A DNA stretch of 10,681 nucleotides from Betaproteobacteria bacterium UBA5582. Its GTDB lineage: Bacteria > Pseudomonadota > Gammaproteobacteria > Burkholderiales > Rhodocyclaceae. How positions within the stretch are numbered: position 1 is the first letter of the stretch; each line of letters begins with the position of its first letter. This document shows positions 1 to 6,901 of the stretch, piece by piece. The translations under genes were made by a program, and so were the position numbers. Under the pieces are notes generated by a model, which was not told the DNA's origin, did no database searches, and saw only the letters and a list, made by a program, of their open reading frames with translations. Where the stretch lies: NCBI GenBank assembly GCA_002425245.1, contig DILW01000061.1, positions 1-10,681 on the forward strand, read 5' to 3'.

Positions 1-2976
1 GTCGCCCAGCGCCCGGATCGGCGCCAGCCCGGCCTGGTAGCGGCGGGCCAGCGCCGCATCCTGATAAGCGGTCAGGTGTTCGACCCGACGGGCGATCAGT
101 TCATCTGTGGATAGCCGGTCGATGCCGGGTCGGGCCGGACGTTCGCCAAGCTCGGCGGCGACAGCCTCCGGATGGGCGGCGACGCGGCGGCCCCAGAGAA
201 AGGCCAGGCGGTTGGTGTCGACCGCCGCCCCGTTGAGTTCGATGGCGCGGTCGATGGCCCCGGCCGAGACGGGAATCAGGCCACGCTGCCAGGCATGGCC
301 AAGGAGCAGCATGTTGGCATAGAGGGCGTCGCCGATCAGGCTGGCGGCCAGATGCTGGGCATCGATGAAACTCACGCTGTCGGCGCCCAGGGTTTCCTGC
401 AGTTGCGACTGCAGTCCGGCCAAGGGGAAGCGCCAGTCGCGGTTGCGGGTGAACTCGGCGGTGGGCGTGGTGGTGGCGTTGGCCACGGCGCGGGTGTGGC
501 CGTCGAGCATCTTCGAGCGGGCCTCGGGGCTGGCGGCGACGACCAGGTCGCCACCCAGCACCGCGTCGGCTTCGCCGGTGGCGATGCGGGCGGCGTGGAT
601 GTCCTCGGGCCGGTCGGCGATGCGCAGATGCGAGAAGACGGCGCCATATTTCTGCGCCAGCCCGGTCATGTCCAGGGTCGACACGCCCTTGCCGTCGAGG
701 TGGGCGGCCATGCCGAGCAGGGCACCGAGGGTGATCACGCCCATGCCGCCGACGCCGGTGATGAGCAAGTTGTAGGGCCGCTCGGTGGCGGGCAGGGTGG
801 GCAGGGGCAAGCTCGGCCAGTGGTCGTGCTGCGAGGCGCGTCCCTTGCGCAGCCGGCCTCCTTCGATGGTGACGAAACTGGGGCAGAAGCCTTTCAGGCA
901 GGACAGGTCCTGGTTGCACGCCGACTGGTCGATCTGGCGCTTGGTCCCGAACTCGGTTTCGACCGGCACCACCGACAGGCAGTTGGACTGCACCGAGCAG
1001 TCGCCGCAGCCTTCGCAGACGGCTTCGTTGATCACCACACGCTGGGTCGCTGCCGGCATCTTGCCGCGCTTGCGGCGTCGGCGCGCTTCGGTGGCGCAGA
1101 CCTGGTCGTAGATCAGGACGGAAACGCCGGGGAACTCGCGCAGTTCGCGCTGCACGGCGTCTAGTTCGTCGCGGTGGCGAACCGGAACGTTCGGGGCGAG
1201 GTCAACGGCCCCGGCGTATTTTTCCGGCTCGGCGGCGACAATGACCATCTTGCCGACGCCTTCGGCCTCCAGCTGGCGGGTGATGCGGGCGACGCTGAGC
1301 ACGCCGTCCACCGGCTGGCCGCCGGTCATGGCGACGGCGTCGTTGTAGAGGATCTTGTAGGTGATGGCCACTTTCGCCGCGATGGCCTGGCGAATGGCGA
1401 GCAGCCCGGAATGGAAATAGGTGCCGTCGCCGAGGTTGGCGAAGATGTGCTTTTCCTCGGTGAACGGCGCCTGGCCGACCCAGGGCACGCCTTCGCCGCC
1501 CATGTGGGTGAAGGTCGAGGTGCTGCGGTCCATCCAGGTGACCATGTAATGGCAGCCGATGCCGGCGACGGCGCGCGAGCCTTCCGGGACCTTGGTGGAC
1601 GTATTGTGCGGGCAGCCGGAGCAGAAGTGCGGTTTGCGTTCGGCCAGCACCAGCGGTGTCTTCAGCGCCTGCTGCTTGCCTTCGATCAGCTTCAGGCGGG
1701 CCGCGATGGTCGGCGAGGTAAAGAAGCGGTCGATGCGCCGGGCGATGACGCGGGCGATGCTCGCCACCGGCAATTCGCCGGCGGCCGGCAGCAGCCAGTC
1801 GCTGTGTGCCAGGTAGCCGCCGTCGCCTTCGACGGTCCACTCGCCCTTTTCGTCGAACTTGCCGACGATGCGCGGGCGCACGTCGTCGCGCCAGTTGTAC
1901 AGCTCTTCCTTCAGCTGGTATTCGAGCAGTTGCCGCTTCTCTTCGACAACCAGGATTTCCTCCAGCCCTTCGGCGAAGTGGCGCACGCCTTCCGGTTCCA
2001 GCGGCCAGACCATGCCGACCTTGTACAGGCGAATGCCGATCTGCGCCGCGAGCGTGTCGTCGATGCCGAGTTCGTCGAGCGCCTGGCGCACATCGAGGTA
2101 GCTCTTGCCGGCGGTCAGGATGCCCAGGCGCGGGGCCGGCGAATCGATGACCAGGCGGTCCAGTTTGTTCGCCCGGCAGTAGGCCAGCGCGGCGTAGAGC
2201 TTGTGGTTGAGCAGGCGGGCTTCCTGGACCAGCGGCGGGTCCGGCCAGCGGATGTTGAGGCCGTCGGGCGGCAGCGAAAAATCGCTCGGGATTTTGATGT
2301 CGACCGCGCTCGGATCGATATTTACCGAAGCCGAGGTCTCGACCGTGTCGGCCAGCGCCTTGAACGCCACCCAGCAGCCGGAATAGCGGCTCATCGCCCA
2401 ACCGTGCAGGCCGAAGTCGAGGTATTCCTGAACGTTGGCCGGGTAGAGCACGGGCATCATCACTGCCTTGAAGACGTGTTCGGTCTGGTGCGGCAGGGTC
2501 GAAGACTTGGCCGCGTGGTCGTCGCCGGCGATGACCAGGACGCCGCCGTGTTTCGCCGTGCCGGCGGCGTTGGCGTGACGGAAGACGTCGCCGCAGCGAT
2601 CGACGCCCGGCCCCTTGCCGTACCACATGGCGAACACGCCGTCGTACTTGGCGCCCGGGAACAGACCAACCTGCTGGCTGCCCCAGACGGCAGTGGCAGC
2701 GAGGTCTTCATTGACGCCGGGTTGGAAGGTGACGTGGTGGCCGGCGAGGTGTTCCTTCGCCTTCCACAGGCCGAGGTCGAGATTGCCAAGCGGGCTGCCG
2801 CGATAGCCGGAAACGAAGCCGGCGGTATTGAGCCCGGCGGCGAGGTCCCGTTCGCGTTGCAACATGGGGAGGCGAATCAGCGCCTGGGTACCGGTCAGGA
2901 AGACGCGGCCGGTATTGCGGGTGTACTTGTCATCCAGGGTCGCGGTCAGCGACGCCGGCAAATCGGGTTTGCCCAT
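1..2976 (-). CDS. Indolepyruvate ferredoxin oxidoreductase, fused alpha/beta type (3' end cut by window edge)
   Basis: This thiamine-diphosphate, iron-sulfur enzyme oxidatively decarboxylates aryl (and often branched-chain) 2-oxoacids to acyl-CoA and reduces ferredoxin in the cytoplasm. The ATG at 2974-2976 (minus strand) starts MGKPDLPASL and is preceded by GGAG six bases upstream. The frame stays open to base 1, giving 992 residues. From memory, fused family members are about 1150-1190 residues, so roughly 160-200 C-terminal residues are missing. Domains in order are: an N-terminal oxidoreductase region (LTGTQALIRLPMLQ, then GFVSGYRGSPLG); a CSGCPH motif at C452/C455; a TPP-binding domain with GDG at 516-518 and N545; a ferredoxin-like segment with cysteines 654, 657, 660 and 666 plus a later CLKGFCP; a gamma-type domain from about 736 with GVGGMG at 741-746; and the start of the C-terminal family domain. 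It lies 135 bp downstream of a D-2-hydroxyacid dehydrogenase on the same strand. The family is certain; the physiological substrate is inferred. Confidence 0.95.
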   Translation of the reverse strand, partial: MGKPDLPASLTATLDDKYTRNTGRVFLTGTQALIRLPMLQRERDLAAGLNTAGFVSGYRGSPLGNLDLGLWKAKEHLAGHHVTFQPGVNEDLAATAVWGSQQVGLFPGAKYDGVFAMWYGKGPGVDRCGDVFRHANAAGTAKHGGVLVIAGDDHAAKSSTLPHQTEHVFKAVMMPVLYPANVQEYLDFGLHGWAMSRYSGCWVAFKALADTVETSASVNIDPSAVDIKIPSDFSLPPDGLNIRWPDPPLVQEARLLNHKLYAALAYCRANKLDRLVIDSPAPRLGILTAGKSYLDVRQALDELGIDDTLAAQIGIRLYKVGMVWPLEPEGVRHFAEGLEEILVVEEKRQLLEYQLKEELYNWRDDVRPRIVGKFDEKGEWTVEGDGGYLAHSDWLLPAAGELPVASIARVIARRIDRFFTSPTIAARLKLIEGKQQALKTPLVLAERKPHFCSGCPHNTSTKVPEGSRAVAGIGCHYMVTWMDRSTSTFTHMGGEGVPWVGQAPFTEEKHIFANLGDGTYFHSGLLAIRQAIAAKVAITYKILYNDAVAMTGGQPVDGVLSVARITRQLEAEGVGKMVIVAAEPEKYAGAVDLAPNVPVRHRDELDAVQRELREFPGVSVLIYDQVCATEARRRRKRGKMPAATQRVVINEAVCEGCGDCSVQSNCLSVVPVETEFGTKRQIDQSACNQDLSCLKGFCPSFVTIEGGRLRKGRASQHDHWPSLPLPTLPATERPYNLLITGVGGMGVITLGALLGMAAHLDGKGVSTLDMTGLAQKYGAVFSHLRIADRPEDIHAARIATGEADAVLGGDLVVAASPEARSKMLDGHTRAVANATTTPTAEFTRNRDWRFPLAGLQSQLQETLGADSVSFIDAQHLAASLIGDALYANMLLLGHAWQRGLIPVSAGAIDRAIELNGAAVDTNRLAFLWGRRVAAHPEAVAAELGERPARPGIDRLSTDELIARRVEHLTAYQDAALARRYQAGLAPIRALGD

Positions 2977-2980
2977 GTTT

Positions 2981-2986
2981 GTCTCC
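2981..2986 (-). promoter_or_regulatory. Ribosome binding site of the indolepyruvate oxidoreductase gene
   Basis: On the minus strand this reads GGAGAC, with GGAG ending six bases before the ATG at 2974-2976. It supports that start codon, which also matches the expected family N-terminus. Confidence 0.75.
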
Positions 2987-2993
2987 ATTTATT

Positions 2994-3008
2994 CGGCCTT
3001 GTGGGCCG
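2994..3008 (-). promoter_or_regulatory. Small leader hairpin just upstream of the oxidoreductase start
   Basis: CGGCC at 2994-2998 pairs perfectly with GGCCG at 3004-3008 across a 5-base loop. In the minus-strand mRNA it ends about 17 bases before the start codon and about 7 bases before the ribosome binding site. No U-tract follows on the minus strand, so it is not a standard terminator. It may affect translation initiation or mRNA stability, or may be a chance GC-rich pairing. Confidence 0.35.
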
Positions 3009-3018
3009 GTTGCTGTAT

Positions 3019-3049
3019 TTCCGAAAGCCGGGGGTGGTGGCGTTCGGAA
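3019..3049. repeat. Inverted repeat TTCCGAA-N17-TTCGGAA in the gap upstream of the oxidoreductase gene
   Basis: TTCCGAA at 3019-3025 and TTCGGAA at 3043-3049 are perfect 7-base inverted arms with a 17-base spacer. Arm centres are 24 bases apart, a little over two helical turns. It sits between the D-2-hydroxyacid dehydrogenase stop and the oxidoreductase start, downstream of a weak candidate promoter. It could be an operator or an mRNA stem. No regulator gene in the window points to either role. Confidence 0.35.
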
Positions 3050-3061
3050 GCTGGAGGTTGG

Positions 3062-3090
3062 AGTATCGGGCCGGGGGATGGTTCGCGCAA
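3062..3090 (-). promoter_or_regulatory. Weak candidate sigma70 promoter for the oxidoreductase gene
   Basis: On the minus strand a TTGCGC element (3085-3090) lies 17 bases from GATACT (3062-3067). The -35 matches only the TTG of the consensus and the -10 matches four of six positions. If real, it would let the oxidoreductase gene be transcribed separately from the dehydrogenase gene upstream. Read-through from the dehydrogenase gene is equally possible. Confidence 0.25.
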
Positions 3091-3111
3091 GTGGGCGGCG
3101 GGAACCCCATT

Positions 3112-4518
3112 TCACGGCAGTATCTTCCCGGGATTGAGCAGGTTGGCCGGGTCGAGCGCCTGCTTCAGCGCCCGCATCACGTCGACGGCGACGTCGCCGT
3201 GTTCGGCGACCAGGTACTTGCGCTTGCCCAGGCCAATGCCGTGTTCGCCGGTGCAGGTACCCTCCATGGCGATTGCCCGCTCGACGACGCGGCTGCTGAT
3301 CCAGGCGGCCTCGTCCATTTCCCTGGCGTTGTCGGGGTCGACCAGCACGACCAGGTGGAAATTTCCGTCGCCGACGTGGCCGAAGAGGGCGATCGGAATC
3401 GATACCCGGGCGATGTCCTCATAAGTGGCGGCGATGCATTCGGCCAGCCGCGAGATCGGTACGCAGACGTCGGTCGGGAAAGAGCGGCAGCCGGGCTTCA
3501 GCTGCAGGCAGGCGAAATAGGCGTCGTGGCGGGCCTGCCACAAGCGCGTGCGGTCTTCCGGCCGGGTTGCCCACGCGAAGTTGGCGCCGCCCAGTTCGCC
3601 GGCGATGGCCTGCACGGTTTCCGCCTGTTCTTCGACCCCGGCCGGGCTGCCGTGGAATTCGAAGAACAGCGTCGGCGCCTCGGTCAGCGTGGTCTTGCTG
3701 AACAGGTTGATGGCTTTCAGCGAGAGCGCGTCGAGCAGTTCGATGCGCGCAACCGGCACGCCGAGCTGGATGGTCTGGATCACCGTCTGTACCGCCGATT
3801 CGATGTCGGGGAAGGTGCACACAGCGGCCGAGATGGCTTCCGGAATCGGGTAGAGCTTGACCGTCAGCTCGGCCATGATGCCGAGCGTGCCTTCGGAGCC
3901 GACCAGCAGGCGGGTCAGGTCGTAGCCGGCCGAGGACTTGCGGGCGCGGCCGCCGGTCTTCAGCACGCGGCCGTCGGCGAGCACCGCGGTGGTCGCCAGC
4001 ACGTTGTCCTTCATCGTGCCGTAACGGACGGCGTTGGTGCCCGAAGCGCGGGTCGCCGCCATGCCGCCCAGCGTTGCGTCGGCACCTGGATCGATCGGGA
4101 AGAACAGGCCGCTGCCCTTGAGCGCCTCGTTCAGCTGCTTGCGCGTGACACCGGCCTGCACGGTAGCGTCACCGTCCTCGGCGTGGATCGCCAGGACCCG
4201 GTTCATCCCCGACAGGTCGAGCGAGATGCCGCCCTGCGGCGCCAGCACGTGGCCCTCGACCGAACTGCCGACACCGTAGGGGATGAGCGGCACTCCGTGC
4301 TCGGCACAGAGTCTGACGACGGCCACGATATCTTCCAGGCTTTCTGCAAGGACAACGCCTTGCGGCATTTGCGGCGGGTGTACGGATTCGTCGCGGCCGT
4401 GCTGCAGTCGGATCGATTCGCCTTGCGAGAAGCGCTTGCCGAAACGCTTGGCAAGGCACTGGCAAAGGGCGTCGGGAAGGGCGTGGAGCATGGTCTTCGG
4501 AGTGATCGGCGGAGGCAC
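3112..4518 (-). CDS. FAD-linked D-2-hydroxyacid dehydrogenase (D-lactate dehydrogenase / GlcD family)
   Basis: This flavoenzyme oxidises a D-2-hydroxyacid such as D-lactate to the 2-oxoacid and passes electrons to a carrier such as cytochrome c, quinone or an electron-transfer flavoprotein. At 468 residues it is normal for the family. The FAD-binding PCMH-type domain covers about 35-225, with YGVGSSVEGH at 81-90, a PGADATLGGMAATRASG stretch at about 144-160 and LLVGSEGTLGI at 204-214. The C-terminal oxidase domain has HVGDGNFH at 381-388, EHGIGLGK at 425-432 and the family ending NPGKILP. HVGDGNFH and EHG match the family's metal/substrate site. The listed GTG start is the first after an in-frame stop and has AGGAG about 12 bases upstream. 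An ATG at 4489-4491 would give 459 residues starting MLHALPDAL, which fits relatives as well but has a poorer ribosome binding site. I cannot tell D-lactate from larger D-2-hydroxyacids by sequence. The adjacent 2-oxoacid oxidoreductase hints at branched or aromatic substrates. Confidence 0.9.
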   Translation of the reverse strand: MPPPITPKTMLHALPDALCQCLAKRFGKRFSQGESIRLQHGRDESVHPPQMPQGVVLAESLEDIVAVVRLCAEHGVPLIPYGVGSSVEGHVLAPQGGISLDLSGMNRVLAIHAEDGDATVQAGVTRKQLNEALKGSGLFFPIDPGADATLGGMAATRASGTNAVRYGTMKDNVLATTAVLADGRVLKTGGRARKSSAGYDLTRLLVGSEGTLGIMAELTVKLYPIPEAISAAVCTFPDIESAVQTVIQTIQLGVPVARIELLDALSLKAINLFSKTTLTEAPTLFFEFHGSPAGVEEQAETVQAIAGELGGANFAWATRPEDRTRLWQARHDAYFACLQLKPGCRSFPTDVCVPISRLAECIAATYEDIARVSIPIALFGHVGDGNFHLVVLVDPDNAREMDEAAWISSRVVERAIAMEGTCTGEHGIGLGKRKYLVAEHGDVAVDVMRALKQALDPANLLNPGKILP

Positions 4519-4575
4519 AACGCTAGCACACTCCTATCAGCCCGCGACAGCCGCGGCACTGGGGGAAAATTCGTC

Positions 4576-4605
4576 TTGACGATGGCTCGCTTAAGTGCGC
4601 AGAAT
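4576..4605 (+). promoter_or_regulatory. Candidate sigma70 promoter of livKHMGF
   Basis: TTGACG at 4576-4581 (five of six to consensus) is followed after 18 bases by CAGAAT at 4600-4605 (four of six). Transcription would begin near 4612, leaving a leader of about 45 bases before livK. Position, orientation and the good -35 make it the best promoter candidate in the window. Confidence 0.55.
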
Positions 4606-4641
4606 CGATACCTGTTGTTTTTGCCCCTACCCCTCGAATAC

Positions 4642-4647
4642 AGGAGA
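4642..4647 (+). promoter_or_regulatory. Ribosome binding site that fixes the livK start
   Basis: AGGAGA precedes the ATG at 4657 by about ten bases. It matters because the livK frame is open far upstream (to 1174), so an automatic caller could pick a much earlier start. The Shine-Dalgarno sequence and the signal peptide that follows show that translation begins at 4657. Confidence 0.8.
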
Positions 4648-4656
4648 ACCAACGAT

Positions 4657-5907
4657 ATGCAAGCCAAGCTTTCCGTAGTTGCTCTTTCCGTCGCTGCCGC
4701 CTTCGCGCTTTCCGCCTGTGGCGAAAAAGAGGCGCCGGCGCCCGTGGCTGCGCCTGCTGCGCCAGCTGCCAAGCCCGAAGTCGTTGTCAAGCTCGGCCAT
4801 GTTGCCCCGATGACAGGCCCGCAGGCCCACCTGGGCAAGGACAACGAGAGCGGCGCTTTGCTCGCCGTCGAGGAACTGAACGCGCAAGGCCTGGAAATCG
4901 GCGGTGCCAAGGTCAAGTTCGAGCTGGTCTCCGAAGACGACCAGGCCGATCCGAAGCAGGGCACCATCGTTGCGCAAAAACTGATCGACGCCAAGGTCAA
5001 TGGGGTGATCGGCCACCTCAATTCGGGGACGACGATTCCGGCCTCCAAGCTGTATTCCGACGCCGGTCTGCCGCAGATTTCGCCGTCAGCGACCAACCCG
5101 AAATACACCCAGCAGGGTTTCAAGACGGCCTTCCGCGTGATGGCCAACGACATTCAGCAGGGCAAGGTGCTGGGTGAGTTCGCTGCCAAACAGGGCGCCA
5201 AGACAGTGGCCATCATCGACGACCGTACTGCCTACGGCCAGGGTCTCGCCGACGAGTTCCGCAAGGCGGCCGAAGCGGCCGGCCTGAAGGTTGTCGCCAA
5301 CGAGTACACCAACGACAAGGCGACCGACTTCAAGGCGATCCTGACCAAGATCAAGTCCACCAAGGCCGATCTGGTCTTCTTCGGCGGCATGGACGCCCAG
5401 GGCGGTCCGCTGGTCAAGCAGATGAAGGATCTCGGCATCAAGGCCAAGTTCCTCGGCGGTGACGGTGTCTGTACGCCGGAATTCATGAAGCTGGGCGGCC
5501 CGGCTGCCGATGGTCAGTTCTGCTCGCTGCCGGGCGTGCCGCTTGAGCAACTGGCCAAGGGTCCGGAGTTCAAGAGCAAGTTCGAAACCAAGTTCGGCTA
5601 CCAGATCCAGCTTTATGCGCCGAATGCCTATGACGCAGTGATGGTCATTGCCGATTCGATGAAGCGTGCTGGCTCTGTCGAACCGGCAGCCTATCTCCCC
5701 GAGGTCGGTAAGACCAAGATGGAGGGGGTCAGCGGCAACATCGAGTTCGACCAGTTCGGCGATCTGACCAGCGGTGCCATCTCCGTGTACAAGTACGAAG
5801 GCGGTACCCTGACCTACGTTGAAACCCTGGGCGGCGCTCCGGCTGCTGCACCGGCTCCGGCTGAGGCTCCGGCAGCACCTGCCGCGCCGGCAGAAGAGAA
5901 GAAGTAA
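4657..5907 (+). CDS. livK: Branched-chain/amino acid ABC transporter substrate-binding protein, lipoprotein type
   Basis: This extracytoplasmic receptor captures an amino acid (or related carboxylate) and delivers it to LivHMGF. It has 416 residues. Residues 1-21 form a signal peptide ending in the lipobox LSAC with Cys21, so a diacylglyceryl-anchored mature protein is predicted. Gly follows the Cys rather than Asp, which by the Lol rule favours the outer membrane. An Ala/Pro-rich linker (about 25-40) precedes the type I periplasmic-binding fold (about 42-393), with VKLGHVAPMTGPQ near the start, NSGTTIPASKLYSDAGLPQISPSATNP at about 122-148 (the region that contacts the ligand alpha-carboxylate/amino group in LivK relatives) and two cysteines, C272 and C289, that could form a disulfide. 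The C-terminus (394-416) is a second Ala/Pro/Glu-rich tail ending EEKK. Classical LivK is a soluble periplasmic protein without such ends. It opens the operon. The exact substrate cannot be read from sequence. Confidence 0.93.
   Translation: MQAKLSVVALSVAAAFALSACGEKEAPAPVAAPAAPAAKPEVVVKLGHVAPMTGPQAHLGKDNESGALLAVEELNAQGLEIGGAKVKFELVSEDDQADPKQGTIVAQKLIDAKVNGVIGHLNSGTTIPASKLYSDAGLPQISPSATNPKYTQQGFKTAFRVMANDIQQGKVLGEFAAKQGAKTVAIIDDRTAYGQGLADEFRKAAEAAGLKVVANEYTNDKATDFKAILTKIKSTKADLVFFGGMDAQGGPLVKQMKDLGIKAKFLGGDGVCTPEFMKLGGPAADGQFCSLPGVPLEQLAKGPEFKSKFETKFGYQIQLYAPNAYDAVMVIADSMKRAGSVEPAAYLPEVGKTKMEGVSGNIEFDQFGDLTSGAISVYKYEGGTLTYVETLGGAPAAAPAPAEAPAAPAAPAEEKK
5836..5893 (+). repeat. Ala/Pro-coding imperfect tandem repeats at the 3' end of livK
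   Basis: GCTCCGGCTG occurs at 5836-5845 and 5854-5863, and GCTCCGGCAG at 5866-5875, followed by more GC-rich Ala/Pro codons. They encode the low-complexity tail (residues 394 onward). Such repeats can change copy number by slippage in multiples of three without breaking the frame. Confidence 0.6.
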
Positions 5908-5924
5908 GCTGTCAGCTTGCTAGA

Positions 5925-5952
5925 GGAAACGGCACCGCAAGGTGCCGTTTCC
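5925..5952 (+). promoter_or_regulatory. Perfect 12-bp stem-loop with GCAA loop between livK and livH
   Basis: GGAAACGGCACC (5925-5936) pairs without mismatch with GGTGCCGTTTCC (5941-5952) around a GCAA tetraloop (5937-5940), a GNRA-class loop known for stability. It begins 17 bases after the livK stop and ends 25 bases before the livH ATG. No T-run follows, so it is a poor intrinsic terminator. A partial attenuator, or a 3' stabiliser that leaves more livK than livHMGF mRNA, is more likely, as binding proteins are usually needed in excess. It also shows that an in-frame ATG at 5942, inside the stem, is not the livH start. Confidence 0.7.
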
Positions 5953-5977
5953 ATATCCCGGCTCCAACGGATTCAAA

Positions 5978-6901
5978 ATGGATATTTTCCTTCAACAGAT
6001 CATCAATGGCCTGGTCCAGGGCAGCATCTACGCGCTGGTCGCGCTGGGCTACACCATGGTCTACGGCATCATGGGGCTGATCAACTTCGCCCACGGCGAA
6101 GTCGTCATGATTGGCGCCCTGGTGAGCATCACCGTGACCAGCACCCTGGCTGCCGCCGGCATGCCGCTCGGACTCGCCGGCCTGTTCGGCTTGGTGGCAG
6201 CGATGCTGACCTGCATGGCGCTCGGCTGGAGCCTGGAGCGCATCGCCTACCGCCCGCTGCGCGGTTCCCCCCGACTGACACCGCTGATTACGGCAATCGG
6301 CATGTCGATCGTGCTGCAGAACCTGGCGATGATTTTCTGGGGGCGTAATTACCTGACCTTCCCCCCGCTTTTGCCCAAGATCAATTTCGAATTTGCCGGC
6401 ACCCATTTCACACTGGTCCAGGTAGTCATCGTACTGCTGTCGGCGACGCTGATGGCCGGTTTGATCTTCCTCGTCTATCGCACCAAACTCGGCATGGCGA
6501 TGCGCGCCACCGCCCAGAATCCCGCCGTCGCCAGCCTGATGGGCGTGAACATCAACCGTGTCATTGCCTCGGCCTTCGTCATCGGTTCGGCGCTGGCCGC
6601 AGTTGCCGGCGTGATGGTTGGCAGCTATTACGAAATTGCCCATTACCAGATGGGCTTCATGCTCGGCCTCAAGGCCTTCACCGCGGCTGTTCTCGGCGGT
6701 ATCGGCAACCTGGCCGGAGCAATGGCCGGCGGCCTCCTGCTCGGCATCATCGAGGCGCTGGGCGCCGGCTACATCGGCGACCTTACCGGCGGCTTCCTCG
6801 GTAGCCACTACCAGGACATCTTTGCCTTCATCGTGCTGATCGTCGTGCTGATGTTCAAGCCTTCCGGCCTGTTCGGTGAAAAGACGGGAGACCGCGCATG
6901 A
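5978..6901 (+). CDS. livH: Branched-chain amino acid ABC transporter permease LivH
   Basis: This is one of the two inner-membrane subunits that form the translocation path of the HAAT importer. It has 307 residues, against 308 in E. coli LivH as I recall. The protein is almost entirely hydrophobic with about eight predicted membrane segments. It opens with the family pattern MDIFLQQIINGLVQGSIYAL and has GLINFAHGE at about 33-41. The cytoplasmic loop RTKLGMAMRATAQNPAVASLMGVN at about 168-191 is the EAA-like segment that docks on the ATPases. GGIGNLAGAMAGG at about 240-252 is also typical. The ATG at 5978 is chosen because an in-frame ATG at 5942 falls within the intergenic hairpin and would add a non-family N-terminus. 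The ribosome binding site is weak, which fits low expression relative to livK. Its stop overlaps the livM start by four bases (ATGA). Confidence 0.95.
   Translation: MDIFLQQIINGLVQGSIYALVALGYTMVYGIMGLINFAHGEVVMIGALVSITVTSTLAAAGMPLGLAGLFGLVAAMLTCMALGWSLERIAYRPLRGSPRLTPLITAIGMSIVLQNLAMIFWGRNYLTFPPLLPKINFEFAGTHFTLVQVVIVLLSATLMAGLIFLVYRTKLGMAMRATAQNPAVASLMGVNINRVIASAFVIGSALAAVAGVMVGSYYEIAHYQMGFMLGLKAFTAAVLGGIGNLAGAMAGGLLLGIIEALGAGYIGDLTGGFLGSHYQDIFAFIVLIVVLMFKPSGLFGEKTGDRA

Larger units (their letters stand above)
4519..4656. other. Divergent intergenic region between the dehydrogenase gene and livK
   Basis: This 138-bp stretch separates two divergent transcription units. It holds the livK promoter and ribosome binding site, and a small perfect inverted repeat, CCGCG (4542-4546) with CGCGG (4552-4556), just in front of the dehydrogenase start. 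I see no convincing minus-strand promoter for the dehydrogenase, no riboswitch-like fold and no small ORF. Confidence 0.6.

Noticed and set aside
172..1164. Plus-strand open frame of about 330 codons opposite the oxidoreductase gene.
   Set aside because: It is antisense to conserved ferredoxin-like and gamma domains of the oxidoreductase and shows no recognisable protein features.
1174..4656. A very long plus-strand open frame (1174 to 5907) that runs antisense through two genes and joins the livK frame, as if coding a giant protein.
   Set aside because: The minus-strand frames show clear conserved motifs (TPP, ferredoxin-like, FAD domains). The plus frame is their GC-rich shadow, compositionally odd (many Gly, Asp, Gln, Val, Arg) with no recognisable domain. 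livK has its own ribosome binding site and signal peptide at 4657.
5836..5893. Possible minisatellite or mobile repeat in the GC-rich 3' end of livK.
   Set aside because: The repeats are short, imperfect and in frame, and simply encode an Ala/Pro-rich tail.
5925..5952. Intrinsic transcription terminator after livK.
   Set aside because: The stem is strong but no T-run follows, and livH continues 25 bases later in the same direction. Partial attenuation or mRNA stabilisation fits better.
5942..5977. Upstream in-frame start for livH (ATG-like extension of 12 codons).
   Set aside because: It would begin inside the right arm of the perfect stem-loop and add residues unlike the family N-terminus. 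The ATG at 5978 gives the canonical LivH start.
5912..6808. Minus-strand open frame of 298 codons opposite livH.
   Set aside because: Antisense to a highly conserved permease. The translation is hydrophilic low-complexity sequence, the usual mirror of hydrophobic membrane codons.
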